Part shown: piece by piece, positions 1 through 15,430 of the stretch
Layout of the letters: each line of letters begins with the position of its first letter
How positions within the stretch are numbered: the first letter of the stretch is position 1
Source of the DNA: Erpobdella octoculata
Taxonomy: Eukaryota > Annelida > Clitellata > Hirudinida > Erpobdellidae
Assembly (NCBI GenBank): GCA_963978895.1
Contig: OZ022243.1
Coordinates: forward strand, 13,285,765 to 13,349,764
DNA: 64,000 nucleotides
Direction: 5' to 3'
Notes under the pieces: generated by a model
The model's input: the letters and a program-made list of their open reading frames with translations, nothing else
Database searches by the model: none
What the model was told of the DNA's origin: nothing
Position numbers and translations under genes: made by a program

Positions 1-1357
1 GAAACTGAAACTGAATCATTTTTAAAAACTGTAACTGAAACTGAATCTATTGAGAAAACTGAATATAACTGAATCTTTTAGAATGAATATTTTTTATCAT
101 TTTATTATATTATTTTTATGTTTGCGGTTAAATATTTTGATTCTATGGCACGGACGATAACTCGGTCGAAGTTAGGAATAGTTCTTTCTTTTTTTTCGTG
201 TTAGTGTTCTGTTGCTTGCGTTGTTTTTCGAAGATTTTCAAGTTTTTAGAATTACCAGAATGGAAGATACTTGTGTTAGTAATAACATTGTTATGGACAA
301 ATCTACCGAGGAAGAAGTATCGTTTATTCAACAAAATGAGTCGGAATCTGCTTTAGGACCTTCAACGAAAAAAGCTAGATTCAACAAAACAAGACCTATA
401 CTAACCCGGTACATAAAAGGTTTACAGGAGTTGGAGCCGATATTAAGTGCAATATTTGTTCTGTAATTTTGAAGGGTAAAAATGTCAAAAATTTAGAGTC
501 TCACTTGAGGAAGCATGAAACAGAATACGCAGAGTATTTAGAGGAAAAAAATAGCTATGATATCAAAAACACAAAGTAAGTCTATTAAACGACCCTTTTC
601 ATATTTGAAAAACCAGGCAACAATTGAAAACTGTTTTGTTGTTAAAGAACGCAAAAATGACATTAAAAAAGGCTCCAATGCCTATAATAAGGCTGTCCAT
701 GCTATCGCTTCAGCATTTGCTGCAAACAGTTCGCCATTTCTTTTGATCGAAGACCTTCTATTAAAAATATGTTTGCAGTTGTGTCGGAAGGTCGTTTACT
801 AACCTTGCCGAACCAACACGATATATCCACAAAAGTGTCCGAATTAGTAAAAGAATTAAAAAGATCTGTTGAATTATCATTGAATTCGGCAAAGTATGTG
901 TCAATCACAACAGATGGTCTCGGCCATGTTATTCATCGGTAAGGATGGGAAATACTTGCCATTATTTTGATCGAAACATCAATAAAATAAAAAGAGCTCT
1001 TCTGAGTTGTAGAACAATTACGCAACCCCATACAGGCTTTGCTCTTAGCAGATGTTGGCATAATTTGGGTGACGACAAGCTGGGAGCTGAAGTCTTTTAT
1101 AAATTCAAGAAGGAATTTTTAAGCTAAATACATTTTTTAAACATGTCTGTGTTGCAAAATGTTTTTTATAGTAAATTTCTTCTTTGTAGTTTACCTAAAA
1201 AAATTAAAAAAGAAAACTGAATCTAACTGTAACTGAAACTGAAACTGAATCTTTAAAGATTCAGTTTACTGAAACTGAAACTGAATCTTTGTAAAGTTTC
1301 AGTTACTTTAACTGAAACTGAAACTGAATCTTTTTTCAAAACTGTAACAACCCTAGT
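1..1357 (+). mobile_element. hAT transposon, right part, left end outside window
   Basis: Short subterminal repeats of the type ACTGAAACTGAATC fill both ends of this segment (1-80 and about 1200-1340), and a decayed hAT transposase lies between them. The right tip reads ...GTAACAACCCTAG, which as the reverse complement (CTAGGGTTGTTAC) looks like a hAT terminal inverted repeat. The left terminus lies outside the window, so no TSD can be checked. It abuts subterminal repeats of a second hAT at 1358, so it probably inserted there. Confidence 0.65.
212..1127 (+). pseudogene. Decayed hAT transposase with BED zinc finger
   Basis: Pieces of one hAT-type protein appear in successive frames. An N-terminal segment starts at the ATG at 260. 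A BED-type finger is encoded near 440-540 (CNIC followed by LESHLRKHE). A segment at 590-750 resembles the early hAT core (AYNKAVHAIA, SSPFLLIED). A segment at 800-920 carries the hAT motif VSITTDG, where the D is the first catalytic acid. Several frameshifts and stops separate the pieces, and the C-terminal dimerisation region is absent. The protein would have cut and inserted its own element in the nucleus; this copy is dead. Confidence 0.7.
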
Positions 1358-2329
1358 AGTTACTAACTATAAATAGTTAACTACTAGTTATTAACTACTC
1401 TACAGTAGTTAAGAAATAGTTAATAACTACTTTTTGTTAAACTAGTTAACAACTAGTAGTTAACTCCTTTTTTAAATAGTTATTAACTACCGTAGTTAAC
1501 TATTTTTTTAACTACTTTACTTTTTTGGTGGCTGAAAAAACTCTATAAATCATGAAACTGAAGTGGATGAGCCAGTATATGACATGTATGTAAATAATGA
1601 AGATCTAGTGGTGAAAGTTTATCAGATTTGATAGAAAGTGAGCAAGATAATATTGATAATTCTGACGATGTGCTTCTTTTACCTCCTCATAAGCACTGTG
1701 GTAATCTACATACATAATTTCCATAACGCAGAGGCCGCGGTGGTCAGCAGTCAGGAATTGGTAAAATTAGTGCACGCAGGCGTGTAATTAAAGTTATTAA
1801 GCAATTGTACACTATCAGTTCCAAATATCCAAAACATTTTTCCTAAGCTTCTATGCAAGAGATTATCCGATTGCATGTAATAAAAGTTTTAATAAAAGTT
1901 TTACACTGTCAGTAGGTAAAGATCAAAAACGTTTTATCCGATTGCATCAAACACAATGCTGGATTTAAAGTTTAAAATAAAATATCGCTAGATGTTGAAA
2001 CTGTCTTACGAAGGTACGCATGAAATTCAGTGTTTTTAATCTGCTTAAACCTGGTTCGATCCAAAGCATTGAACATTTTTTTGATATTGCTGAGCATCCA
2101 CATTTAATAATGGTAGAGAAGAAAACCATTTTATTTAATATCCGATAGTTCGATAAAAATCACAAAAACGGTCATTTTTGACGGGCTACTTCTAGTTATA
2201 TCTTAAATTTCGTGGCAAGTGTTGGTGCATTGAAAGTAAGGGATAATTTGAAATACAAACAACTTTATGATAGATCAATGGCAAAAGTTGTATCGTTATC
2301 AAACTTCATTCATCGCAATGTAAAACATG

Positions 2330-3175
2330 CAGTGATGGGCACCAACTACTTCAATTGTAGTTACAACTACATGCCAACTACCTCATGACAGAAGTAGTTA
2401 TAACTACATGTTAACTACTTTAGAAGAGAGGTAGTTATAACTAGTTTGTTAACTACTACTAAAGTAGTTAACTACTTTCCAACTACTTTTTAACTACTCG
2501 TATATTTATAAAACATGTACTGTAAGATATAAAAACACAACAACAAAAAATAAATTTGCATTTAATAATTTTTTTTAAAGAATAATAATGATTGTTAACT
2601 AAATATAATAAAAACAAAGTATTTTTAAGCAAATATAATAAAAACAAAGTATTTTTAAACAAATATAATAAAAACAAAGTATTTTTAAGCAAATATAATA
2701 AAAACAAAGTATTTTTAAGCAAATTTTAGAAAAACAAAGTGTTTATTGATACATAAAAGTTGAATGACAAAGTTCAAAATTTGTTAAAACTGGAACGGCT
2801 TTTCAGAAAAACCATACGGTCAAATAAAGTGTCACTCATTTTGCACCTTCGAGGTGTCAAAATCATACCAGCCATGCTTGGAAGAGTAGAATTGGCTTTT
2901 ATGAAAGCTCATTCTACAAATGGATAATCCTTCAGTGATTGAATATTCGATGCTTTAGATTATATTTTTAAATTATCTGGCTTTTTAATAATTTTGTTAC
3001 AGCGCTAAGTCAAAGTGGTTAGACTAGTTATAACTACCTAACTAGATCATAAAAGTAGTTATAACTACATGGCAACTACTCAAAAACAAAAGTAGTTATA
3101 ACTACCATGTAACTACTATAAATGTAGTTATAACTACAGTAGTTACAACTACAGTAGTTAAAGTGCCCATCACTG
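2330..3175. mobile_element. Non-autonomous hAT, 846 bp, exact 8-bp TSD
   Basis: The ends are CAGTGATGGGCA (2330) and TGCCCATCACTG (to 3175). The direct repeat AAAACATG flanks it at 2322-2329 and 3176-3183. Both ends carry TAGTTATAACTAC-type subterminal repeats, closely related to those of the older hAT it sits in. No transposase is encoded, so it would rely on a related enzyme. Confidence 0.92.
2596..2745. repeat. 30-bp minisatellite, about 4.5 copies
   Basis: The unit AAATATAATAAAAACAAAGT plus ATTTTTAAGC repeats with few changes inside the non-autonomous hAT. Confidence 0.9.
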
Positions 3176-3983
3176 AAAACATGCTGAGGATGTACAGGAC
3201 ATTAGTTGTTCAACATTTATAAAGCCAAATGTTACACGGTGATGCTCAAATCTCTATTCGGTTGAAAGGATTGTTAATATAGCTTTCAATAATGTTTGTG
3301 ATTGTCAGAAGAAGTTAGGGCAAGTTGCATTTAAAGAAATCGAGTTTGCCTTTTTGAAATCGAGTTTCCTTTTTTGAAATCGTTCATTCATACTATAAAA
3401 CCAATAGTCACCGCAATGGATATTTTCTAAAGTGAAAAGTCATACATTGGTCACATTATTCAAACCATTATAGGATTAAAAAAATAACATCATATTCAGA
3501 TAAAACCATCAATGCTCTTTTACAAGCACTATCTTAAGGTATAGAAAAACGATTTGGTCCTGTTTTGGAGAATGAAGAATATCTTTTAGCAACAGCGATA
3601 ATTCCCCAATTTAAATTAAATTTTTTGAATAATGAACAAAAAATATTTGATCAAAGAAAATTTGTTGGCATACATAAATGAAATGAACCAAAAGTTTGAA
3701 AAATAAGATTTATTTAACTTGTATTTAATTGCAAATGTTTAAAGGTTTTTTGGTTAATGTTAAAAAGTAGTTAACTACTAGTTAAGAGGTAGTTAATAAC
3801 TACTGCTGTTAAAAGTAGTTAGGAAATAGTTACTAACTACTTTTTTTATGAGTAGTTAAATAAAGTAGTTAACTACTTTTAAAGTAGTTAAAACCCATCA
3901 CTGATGGGTGGTGATCGGTTGCTCAGTGTCAGCTTTATCCAACCGCCGCCGCTTGTTTACCGGCTAAACCGGCTGATCCACTG

Positions 3984-5449
3984 TAGAGGTGTGCGCGGGG
4001 ACGACTTTTCGTCCCCATCCCCAACCGTCCCCGTGAGTGTCATCCCCATCCCCATCCATCCCCGTCATTATCGTCCCCATCCCCAACCGTCCCCGCAGTG
4101 TTTCATCCCCATCCCCAACCATCCCCGCAGTCCATAAATCTTTCATCCCCATCCCCATCCGTCCCCGCACCGTTTATTCCCAATTTTTATTCAATCCTGT
4201 TCTAGTCATTATTTTTAACTTAAGTGTTTATATATATATATAATTGTAATTACACTGTAATAGGAATCAATACAATTTATTTATTTGAGACCATGAATAA
4301 ATAAAAGTCCATCGACGTTTTTTTACACTTAGCTGAGTTCGTCTATCATTTATTGTTAGTCCACCCATTGAAAATACTCTTTCAGAGGATGTGCTTGCTG
4401 CCGGCACACTCAAAATATTTGATGTTTGCTAACCGCTGGACAAGTTCTTGCTTTGCTTGCCTCACAACACTTTCTAGACGTCGAGAAATAGTTGTACGGT
4501 CAGGTAAAATATTATCGATATTCTCTACTTGACCATATTTGGCTCCAACGTTTATGAGTTTTTTGACCAAATGTCTAAACCCCTGACCTTCAACTATTGA
4601 AAAAGGCCTGTAAAGTTTTAATATAATTTTTAAATAAAAAATTGTTAGATGTGGATTAAACTTAATTATATTTTCTGAACAAAACCAACCTGATATCCTT
4701 GGCACACATATCCACAATAGAGTCGGCCAACTCAGTTTTTACGGCTGGTGGAACTGTGGTCGACGTCACGCCTGCTGAAAACCCTTTATATGACAACAGA
4801 CTTTTCTGTGGCACTGGTGATTGACATACAAAAATCGATGTGAGTGCTTAACCCACTGGTACCATCGCGAGATTTCCACTTCAGTATTGAGTTGCATTTT
4901 TTAGATTTAACAAATGCCACCGGCACGTTATCTACTCTGACTAGACTTAGACTAGATTGAATGACTTCCAAAAAACACTCTTTCCTTTGTCACATTCGTA
5001 TGTACTGACACGATCACTGTTGGAGTTAACTAATTTTTGAATGTCAGCCTTTTCCATATTTAACTTGAAATTCGAACTACGATTTCGAAAATTAAACAAA
5101 TAATGCAACCTACGACGTGAAAACTTTCGGTAACTCATTATCAGCGATAAACAACGGCGCGTTGCAAAGATTAAAAACGTTAGCAATGATAATTATTACT
5201 TGATACATTTTCGGTAAAGTAAAAAATTAATTATTTTTTATAAAATAAATAATTTTAATTTTGCGGTGATACCGCAAAAACTCGTCCCCATCCCCGCGGT
5301 AGTCCCGCAACGTTTTTTACCATCCCCGCGGTAACCCCGCAAAGTCGTCCCCAATACCGCGGTATCCCCACCTCATTCGTCCCCATTTCCGCGGAATTAC
5401 CGCAAAATCCGCGGTATTCCCGCCGTCCCCACTACCGTGCACACCTCTA
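3984..5449 (-). mobile_element. hAT transposon with C-rich subterminal repeats, exact TSD
   Basis: The tips are TAGAGGTGTGCGCGG (3984) and CCGTGCACACCTCTA (to 5449), a typical hAT terminus. The TSD is ATCCACTG at 3976-3983 and 5450-5457. Both ends are packed with CGTCCCCATCCCC and CCGCGGTA motifs. The minus strand carries N-terminal transposase fragments. Confidence 0.92.
4382..5186 (-). pseudogene. hAT transposase N-terminal fragment (BED finger, Ac/hobo-type)
   Basis: Read on the minus strand, the segment from about 5070 to 4800 encodes a start (MEKADIQKLV) and a BED-like finger (KCNSILKWKSRDGTSGLSTH), with a frameshift near 4960. After about 4750 it reads IVDMCAKDI, then RPFSIVEGQGFRHLV, the hAT motif in which the element protein recognises its own core. 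The C-terminal catalytic half is missing, so this internally deleted copy cannot be active. Confidence 0.7.
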
Positions 5450-5522
5450 ATCCACTGCTCCAAAAGCGAAATTATTTTATTAGCTTATAACAAAAAGTTA
5501 CCTTATAACATGTAATATTTAC

Positions 5523-5750
5523 CTAGGTTGACTTGAAAATCTTTCTTTTGTTGGATACAATTTCGGAGAACACGAAATGTTGCCAGGTACTTCTCATACG
5601 TGGGCTTTCACAAATCCTGCATGGCGTTGGCCAGTGAACGAAACAAGAGGTGGGCCTCCGTAAACATCTCCTCCCGAGTTATTGTTTTTCGCCTTTCTGT
5701 AATATTTTCCATTGCAATTGGCGTCCAATTGTCGGGACAAGGTGGATTTT
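5523..5750 (-). pseudogene. Protein-like exon with an in-frame stop
   Basis: The minus strand has an acceptor (TTTTTTCAACAG before 5750) and a donor (GTAAAT after 5523) around a 228-nt segment with protein-like composition. It includes [16 protein letters not shown] and EKYLATFRVLRN. One TGA interrupts the frame near the middle. I do not recognise the family. The hAT at 3984-5449 inserted into the DNA just downstream of it. Confidence 0.35.
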
Positions 5751-5776
5751 CTGTTGAAAAAACAATACTATTTTTA

Positions 5777-6748
<972 letters not shown>

Positions 6749-8300
6749 TACTAGCAGTGCCCGTAGCGGCTTCGCTCGCATGAAATTAGAAAGTTTGAAC
6801 CGTGCATCCATAGTAGAGATCATTTTTTTAGGTCTCGGCTCGGCCCGTCGACAAATTAGCCCAGCCCGTTTTAAAAACCCAAACTCCTGGCCCGGCACAG
6901 CCCGTCTGAATTAAGCCCGGCCCATTTTTACAGGCCTAGAAGTTCTATATACTTGATGAAAAACTTCGGCCCGTCCCACCTTGACCTCAGGTTTGGCCCG
7001 GCCAAACTGAAGACCCTAAAATCACTAAAATATCTATATACTTAGTGAAAAGCCTCAGCCCGTCCCACTTTGATTTAAGGTTTGGCCTGGCCCGTGTGAA
7101 GACTCTAAAATAACGGCTTGGCCCGGCCGATGATAAACTGGACTTAGCTACTTTTAACCGGCACAAAACTTCAAAATACTAATTTTTACATTTGTAGCAC
7201 TTACAGTTTGTGAGTAGCAGTTATTTTGAAATCAAATAACCCTTATTTCCACCCCACATTTGAGGCCCTGGAAACCAAATTTTCAAAAAATGCTAAAACA
7301 AGTATTTCATTATTTTTGGAGTAGAAACTAAATACTAATTTTTACTTCTGTAGCATTAACAGTTTTTGAGTAGCAGCTACTTTAAAAACCAAATAACCCA
7401 AAAAATGATGAAACACGTATATCTTTTTTTTTGAGTAGATACTAAGTATTAATTTTTACATCTGTGGCAATTACAGTTGTTGAGTAGCAGTTACTTAAAA
7501 AAAACCAAATAACCCTATTTTCCACCCCACATTTGAAGTCCTGGAAACCAAATTTTCAATAAATTGTGAAACCCGTATATCATTATTTTTAGAGTAGAAA
7601 CTAAATACTAATTTTTACTTTTGTAACATTAACAGTTTTTGAGTAGAAGCTACTTTAAAAACCAAATAACCCAATTTTCCAACCCACATTTGAGGTCCGG
7701 GAAACCAAATTTGTAAAAAATGGTGAAGCACGTATATCTTTATTTTTAGAAAAGAAACTAAATACTAATTTTTACATCTGTAGTATTTACTGTTTTTGAG
7801 TGGCAGTTACTATAAAAGACAATTAGCCCTATTTTCCACCCCACATTTGAAGTCCTGGAAACCAAATTTTCAAAAAATGCTAAAACACGTGTTTCATTAT
7901 TTTTGGAGTAGAAACTAAATACTAATTTTTACTCCTGTAGCAGTAACAGTTTTTGAGTAGAAGCTACTTTAAAAACCAAATAACCCAATTTTCCAACCCA
8001 CATTTGAGGTCCGGGAAACCGAATTTTCAAAAAATGGTGAAACACGTATCTTTTAATTTTTCAAAAAAAATCTATATACCAAATTTCAAAATCTTCTCAT
8101 TTTTGGTTTTCGAGATATACATTGTTTTAGAAAAAAGTTTGTTTTCCAGTTTTTTCCCCTCAGTAGCAAAATTTTTAAAAATCCTTTCTTAGCGGATGTT
8201 TACGCTATACAAGTAATATAAGTTCCAAATTTCACGTTCCTAGGATGAGGCGTTTGAGCTCGGCGTTGATTATCAGTCAGTCAGTCAGGACATGTTCTTT
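6749..8300 (+). repeat. Dispersed repeat, same family, copy 2 (longer)
   Basis: It has the same start and end as copy 1 and follows it directly after a short TA stretch, so the two lie head to tail. Near 6817-7145 it contains a block rich in CGGCCCGTC motifs that is also in the 41-kb copy and is largely deleted from copy 1. The block looks like the subterminal part of a hAT. The 165-bp sub-repeats number more than in copy 1. Confidence 0.85.
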
Positions 8301-8301
8301 T

Positions 8302-9889
<1,588 letters not shown>

Positions 9890-9890
<1 letters not shown>

Positions 9891-10283
9891 GGGAAATTTA
9901 CCGGACACGGGAGAGCAATCAGGAACGAGAAAGCAACCGGAAGTGGGAAATCAATTTTTAAGGGGCGCCAAAAAATTAAGCAGGCATTTTAAAAATTTGC
10001 AAGCAGGAACGAGAAAGCGACAGGAAGCGGGAAATCGACCAGGAAAGCAGCGGTGGACATGTACCCCCGGGCGCTTTTTTTTAATGGGCGCCAAAAAATT
10101 AAGGAGGTATTTTAAAAATTTGCAATCGGGAAAGCGACCGGGAGAGGGAGAGCAAGCAGGAACGAGAAAGCAACCGGAAGCGGAAAAGCGACCGGGGGCG
10201 GGAAATCGACCGGGGGCGGGAGAGCAAGCGAGGAAGGAAACGGGAGCGAGAAAAACCTTTAAAACACCGGGTACCCTGCTAAT
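9890..10283. repeat. Purine-rich degenerate minisatellite family, copy 1
   Basis: Degenerate 10-20-bp units of the type CGGGAAAGCGACCGGGAGCG end at the tip ACCGGGTACCCTGCTA. Long open frames here are compositional. Related copies lie at about 27300, 50900 and 58600. Two near-copies of GGGCGCCAAAAAATTAAG occur inside. Confidence 0.75.
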
Positions 10284-11064
<781 letters not shown>

Positions 11065-11072
11065 CTGCTAAT

Positions 11073-11636
11073 ATAAAACTTAACTTAACTACACTTTCTT
11101 CAGCTGCAATACACAACAATCAAAATTTATCACAAATGTTGAACACGCCTGGCGCTGAATGCAAGAAAGGAGTGGAATTTCTGCCAATTAGGAACCGATA
11201 GCAGATCATTAACAATATGCACTGATGTTGATCTTGGACCTATTCTTACAGCCTTACACTACACGCGACTTACAGTTTATATAAACAATTTTAATTTGCG
11301 TAATATGAATACTATTCTAATGTTACTGCTAGAAAATATTTTAAATCAACAAATGCAATTGCAATTTAAAATTAATCTATTACTTATTTGTTTAAACTTA
11401 GAAATAGAAAATGTAAAAAAAACAGATTTTGATACAATTATTGATAAGTTCGCGGCGGGAAATCAAGTGAGGAAGGAAACGAGAGCGAGAGAAATAAAGA
11501 AAAACCACGGTAGTAATAGATAATAATTTAATTTTAATAAATCAATTTACCTTGTTTTCTTGCATGAAAGAAATCACTGATTAGTTGATTACAGAACGCG
11601 AGAACGAAATGCACAGAAAGAGACGAGAGAGTTATA
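11073..11636. other. No recognisable gene
   Basis: AT-rich sequence with a short purine-rich stretch near 11450-11500 related to the minisatellite family. Nothing else can be supported. Confidence 0.5.
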
Positions 11637-14461
11637 GTCTGGTAGATTTAGCTTTTGGTACGGAAATTTTAATAGACAAGCCAAAAAGTACATTAAACTA
11701 TAGTATTTGTTATAACTAAGAGCTGGAAAGAGATACCAGACACAGATCGGTCCCTAAAAAAAGTTATTAGCAAAAGAAGTTGCTCAAAACTCGCGAATCT
11801 GTTTATTAACGCCAACCAATCAAAAGCCAGCTTTTTCTATTTCTGCGTAAAAAGTAACGCTTAATTTACAAATTATCTCTACGAAATTTAAACTTTTTAC
11901 GCTCAAATGCTCATAAAACAGTTTAGTTATTTAATTCTATATTTTTAACAAAACTTTGATTTTCCGTTTGCTTATGGAGCTGCCCGAAGAATGTTGTTGA
12001 TTATTATCAAATGCTTAAACTCTTAAACTAGTTTAACTCCTCTGTATAAACGATTATGTACACTCAACTAGTCTACGTTTTCGAAATTCTCCAGTATTTA
12101 AAAAGCAATACAGCCTGAAAGCACAACCTTATTTGAAAATAGCTGAAGGGGGTGCCGGTTATGGGAATCGTACCACTTTTTAAAGGAACATGCTCAAACA
12201 TCTTAAAGACAAGAAATTTATCAAACACTGGTTTTTAGAACAACATGAATTTTAATTCTAAAAACAAAGTACTTATACAAAATACTTTCAACTTATTAAA
12301 TAATTATAATAATAATAACTGTTATCCAGCTTCAAAAATCATTATATTGAGCACAATTCAGTCGAGCAGAAGAGTCAGATCTTTATCCACGACTTTACTT
12401 CTTGTGTCCACCACACATATCAAAAGTGCTGTAGACAGAAGGTTCGGGGTTGCCAGACTGGGAATGGTTTGCCAGCTGCTGTTACATTGGCTGTGACACT
12501 TCAGTGCTTCCGAAGAGACATTCTAAACACTAAACACTGACTAACACCACTTTAAACATTGTCAAATTTTAATTCAATTCAGAGACACTGTTAGCAACTT
12601 TTGTCGTGCTGGCTGAAGTAAACTGGGAAGTGTAGATTATGAGGATTTTGTAGATAAATAATGCACATCATATCATAGTCAAATTGTTTGCTGTTTATTA
12701 TAACACACAAGCAAACAGTTTTGACATTGAGACAATGCTTAGCAATATCCTCATGTGCGGAAGAACTTGTTACAACAATAATAGACATGTAACTGGAGGA
12801 AATATACAAGAGCTATTTTAATAAGCATCAAAACCTTGCAGAACAAAGAAGACATTTTCTTAAGAACTTGATAAGTTTCTATATATCACTTTAAATAAAA
12901 TGTAATAACTGCTCACATTGGCCAACTCTGACATTTACACATATTTCACTATTATAGATAATAATAGATATTATTTACAAGACCACTAATATAAAGTCAG
13001 TTATCTTAAACTTTGTCACAGCAACATTTACTAGCATATACAAGTACCTTCAAAACTGTTTTAAGAGCATCAACTTTTTTGCCAATTTAAAGAATAAATA
13101 CATCCAAAAACAAAGACTAATTTTGGGCAAGCCTAATTAAAATAGTAGTATCTCATCGATTTTAACAGTTTTTTCATACAGGCCTCCACATATATCGCCC
13201 TTAAACATATCTACTTCAAGATTATCAGTATGAAGAGATTTATTACAAACTTTACCATAGCAATGTTTACAGGCAGATACAATGTAGCTCATATTTAAAA
13301 CATGAACAACTTTTAGAAGAGCATGGGCTTTTTTAAAAATTTCACATTTACAACTTATACAATAACTAGGCTATCTGGGCTATCAGGTGCTGCCTCTATA
13401 TCAGTATTAATGAGACACAACTTAAAATCTATTTTCCCCAGCTCCATCTATCATTGTCTAAGAAATACTTCAATTTCATTTCCTGAAAATGAGTTCTCAA
13501 AACATGCATTTTCAGTTGAGGTAGCTTTCCAGGAATAATTTTTGAACTACTTTATATTTGACTGGAATAATTGTTTATTGTGTGGAAAACTTAGATCTTA
13601 AATTTTTTTTATTGGAGCTAGATCAGCTAGCTGCTAGAACTAAAACTAACACAAGGCTGGGGCTGATTATTTTTCTTTGCTTTGTTATTTACTTATGTAT
13701 ACAAACATCCACATTTATAGAGTTAAACTGCCAATTAAAATTGTATCTCCAATTACAGTTGCAGAATTCAATAGAGAAGTTTTCCCATCTTGTTTCAATA
13801 TTTAGATTAGTTTTTCTTCAGTAGCAGATTTACACATAACGCACTACATTGCGATATTAGTTACATTTAGATTTAGATTAAAAAATGGGCTAACTACAAT
13901 ACAAACTTACCATAACCAAACTTAACAGATGTAATAACACGAATAAAAGAAAATAAAAAAATACCAGAATGACAGACAAAAGGCAAGACTGACCGAAGAA
14001 AAAACTATGTACTATGCTATACAAACTATACAATTATACAACTATATAAATGAATAGGAAATTAAAAAAAAACGCTGCTAAAAATCCAAAATCGTCCAAA
14101 TCAAAATCTAAGGCTTAAATAAAACGTTAAGATATTGAAGAGAAATCGAATTCAAACGCGATAAAACCGGCAATGCAAAATGAATACAAAGACAACGCAA
14201 ATATAGCATAGAAAACGAGCCTTTATTGAATTCTTATTGGCTGAGCGAGTAAATATGTTACTGCGCGTAACGCGACATTGTCTTACGTAATGAGACAAAA
14301 GAGTACGTCTAAAATCATTAATAACTAGAGTACCATAACGGCTCATTTGTGGTATCTTCATACAGACATTCTACAACATATTCTCTATTGAATGGTATAA
14401 AAATTGGCTTGTCTATTAAAATTTCCCATGTTGCCTCGAAAAACTGCTAGATCTACCAGTC
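11637..14461. mobile_element. Inverted-repeat element of unknown superfamily, 2.8 kb
   Basis: The ends are imperfect inverted repeats: GTCTGGTAGATTTAGC through AATTTTAATAGACAAGCCAA at 11637-11692, matched on the other strand at about 14402-14461. Both are flanked by TA, but the TSD is uncertain. Two diverged copies of a Cys-rich minus-strand segment lie near 13010-13090 and 13190-13330; the second reads SACKHCYGK and later GDICGG. Near 13555 the plus strand reads DWNNCLLCGK, like part of the broken gene at 17.4 kb. I could not assign a transposase. Confidence 0.5.
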
Positions 14462-14779
14462 TATTATGGCGGAATTTCTTAGCTCGCTGATTTTATATAC
14501 TGTGCGTCACAGGCTGCAATCTTCCCGCCATTCTCCGGAGGCCTAAGCCCCCGAAATTATTAAATCGAGAATCCAAAGATAAAAATAAACTATGCAGGCA
14601 GTCTGCCTGAAGACACATTATTTTGTTAATTATAAATCTTTGATTAAATAAAGATTATTTTATTAATTATTTAATAATTTATTTGCTGCTATTGCACCGG
14701 CGGTGACCGATTATTTCACCGGCGGGATTGCCGGTGAAATAATCGGTAAAATTGCTACTGCGCCGGCATTGCCGTGGTA

Positions 14780-15430
14780 ATAGTTATAACGGTATTAAAA
14801 ACACTGATACAGAGAACTGTATTGAGTGCGACAGCTGTTTAGAATGGTACCATTTTAGCTGTGCTGGATTAACCAAAAAACCCAAAAAAGAATGATTTTG
14901 TTATACACGAGGGAGAAGTTGGCTGCGCAGCTGGATCCCCGTACTATGGTGCAAACAAAATTTTGTGCATTGGGGTTGTGCTATAGATCGTTAGAAAGGT
15001 ATTTAAGAAAAAAATATAATGGTGTAAAATAAATTTAATATTGCAAAAAATAAAAAATTTATAGGTGAAAAACCGTCGCCGTCCCTATGTTAATGCAGGG
15101 AGAGGAATTTTCACTTGCGTTTGGGGCCATGTAGATTAAAATTTTTGACTGCATTGGGTTTGTAACTTAATGCATTAGAAAGACAAATATATAAGCTAAA
15201 CATAGAAACTAATGTTTTGAAAATAGTCCATAAATACAAAAGTTATGAAGCAAAATATAGATCAGCGTATGTTTTTATTTATTTTTACACCATTATATTT
15301 CTTTCTTAAAAACCTTTCTAACGATCTATAGCACAACCCCAATGCACGAAATTTGTTTTGCACATAGTTCGGGGATCCAGCTGCGCAGCCAACTTCTGCC
15401 TCATTTGTTATACATGTTGGAGCTGATATA
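14780..15430 (+). pseudogene. PHD-finger remnant split by a MULE derivative
   Basis: At about 14808-14897 the plus strand encodes NCIECDSCLEWYHFSCAGL, the second half of a PHD zinc finger. After removal of the insertion at 14907-15404 the frame continues to a CYTC motif, the usual last Cys pair. It probably belonged to a transposon protein, since PHD fingers recur in other elements here, but no flanking domain is visible. Confidence 0.55.
14907..15404. mobile_element. Palindromic MULE-type MITE, 498 bp, exact 9-bp TSD
   Basis: Long inverted repeats, with GAGGGAGAAGTTGGCTGCGC at the left and its reverse complement at the right, extend over about 100 bp per end. The TSD TTGTTATAC lies at 14898-14906 and 15405-15413. 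A 9-bp TSD with long inverted repeats fits a Mutator-like origin. No coding sequence is present. Confidence 0.88.

Larger units (their letters stand above)
1590..3700 (+). pseudogene. hAT transposase remnants, split by insertion
   Basis: Decayed coding sequence continues on both sides of the insertion at 2330-3175. At about 1660-1720 the frame reads LLLPPHKHCGN, the hAT motif around the conserved Cys/His pair. At 3230-3480 it reads CQKKLGQVAFKEIEFAFLK, then PIVTAMDIFQSEKSYIGHII, matching the hAT region before the C-terminal helix bundle. At 3540-3600 it reads GPVLENEEYLLATAIIPQFK, which is also typical. Stops and frameshifts are frequent. Confidence 0.6.
1358..3903 (+). mobile_element. Older hAT transposon interrupted by a second hAT
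   Basis: Clusters of TAGTTAACTAC-like repeats lie at 1358-1520 and 3765-3898. The right tip is ...ACCCATCACTG, ending at 3903, a hAT-type terminus (CAGTGATGGGT in reverse complement). The interior holds a heavily decayed transposase reading frame and is split by the element at 2330-3175. The matching left tip is not visible, probably because the element to the left inserted next to it. Confidence 0.6.
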
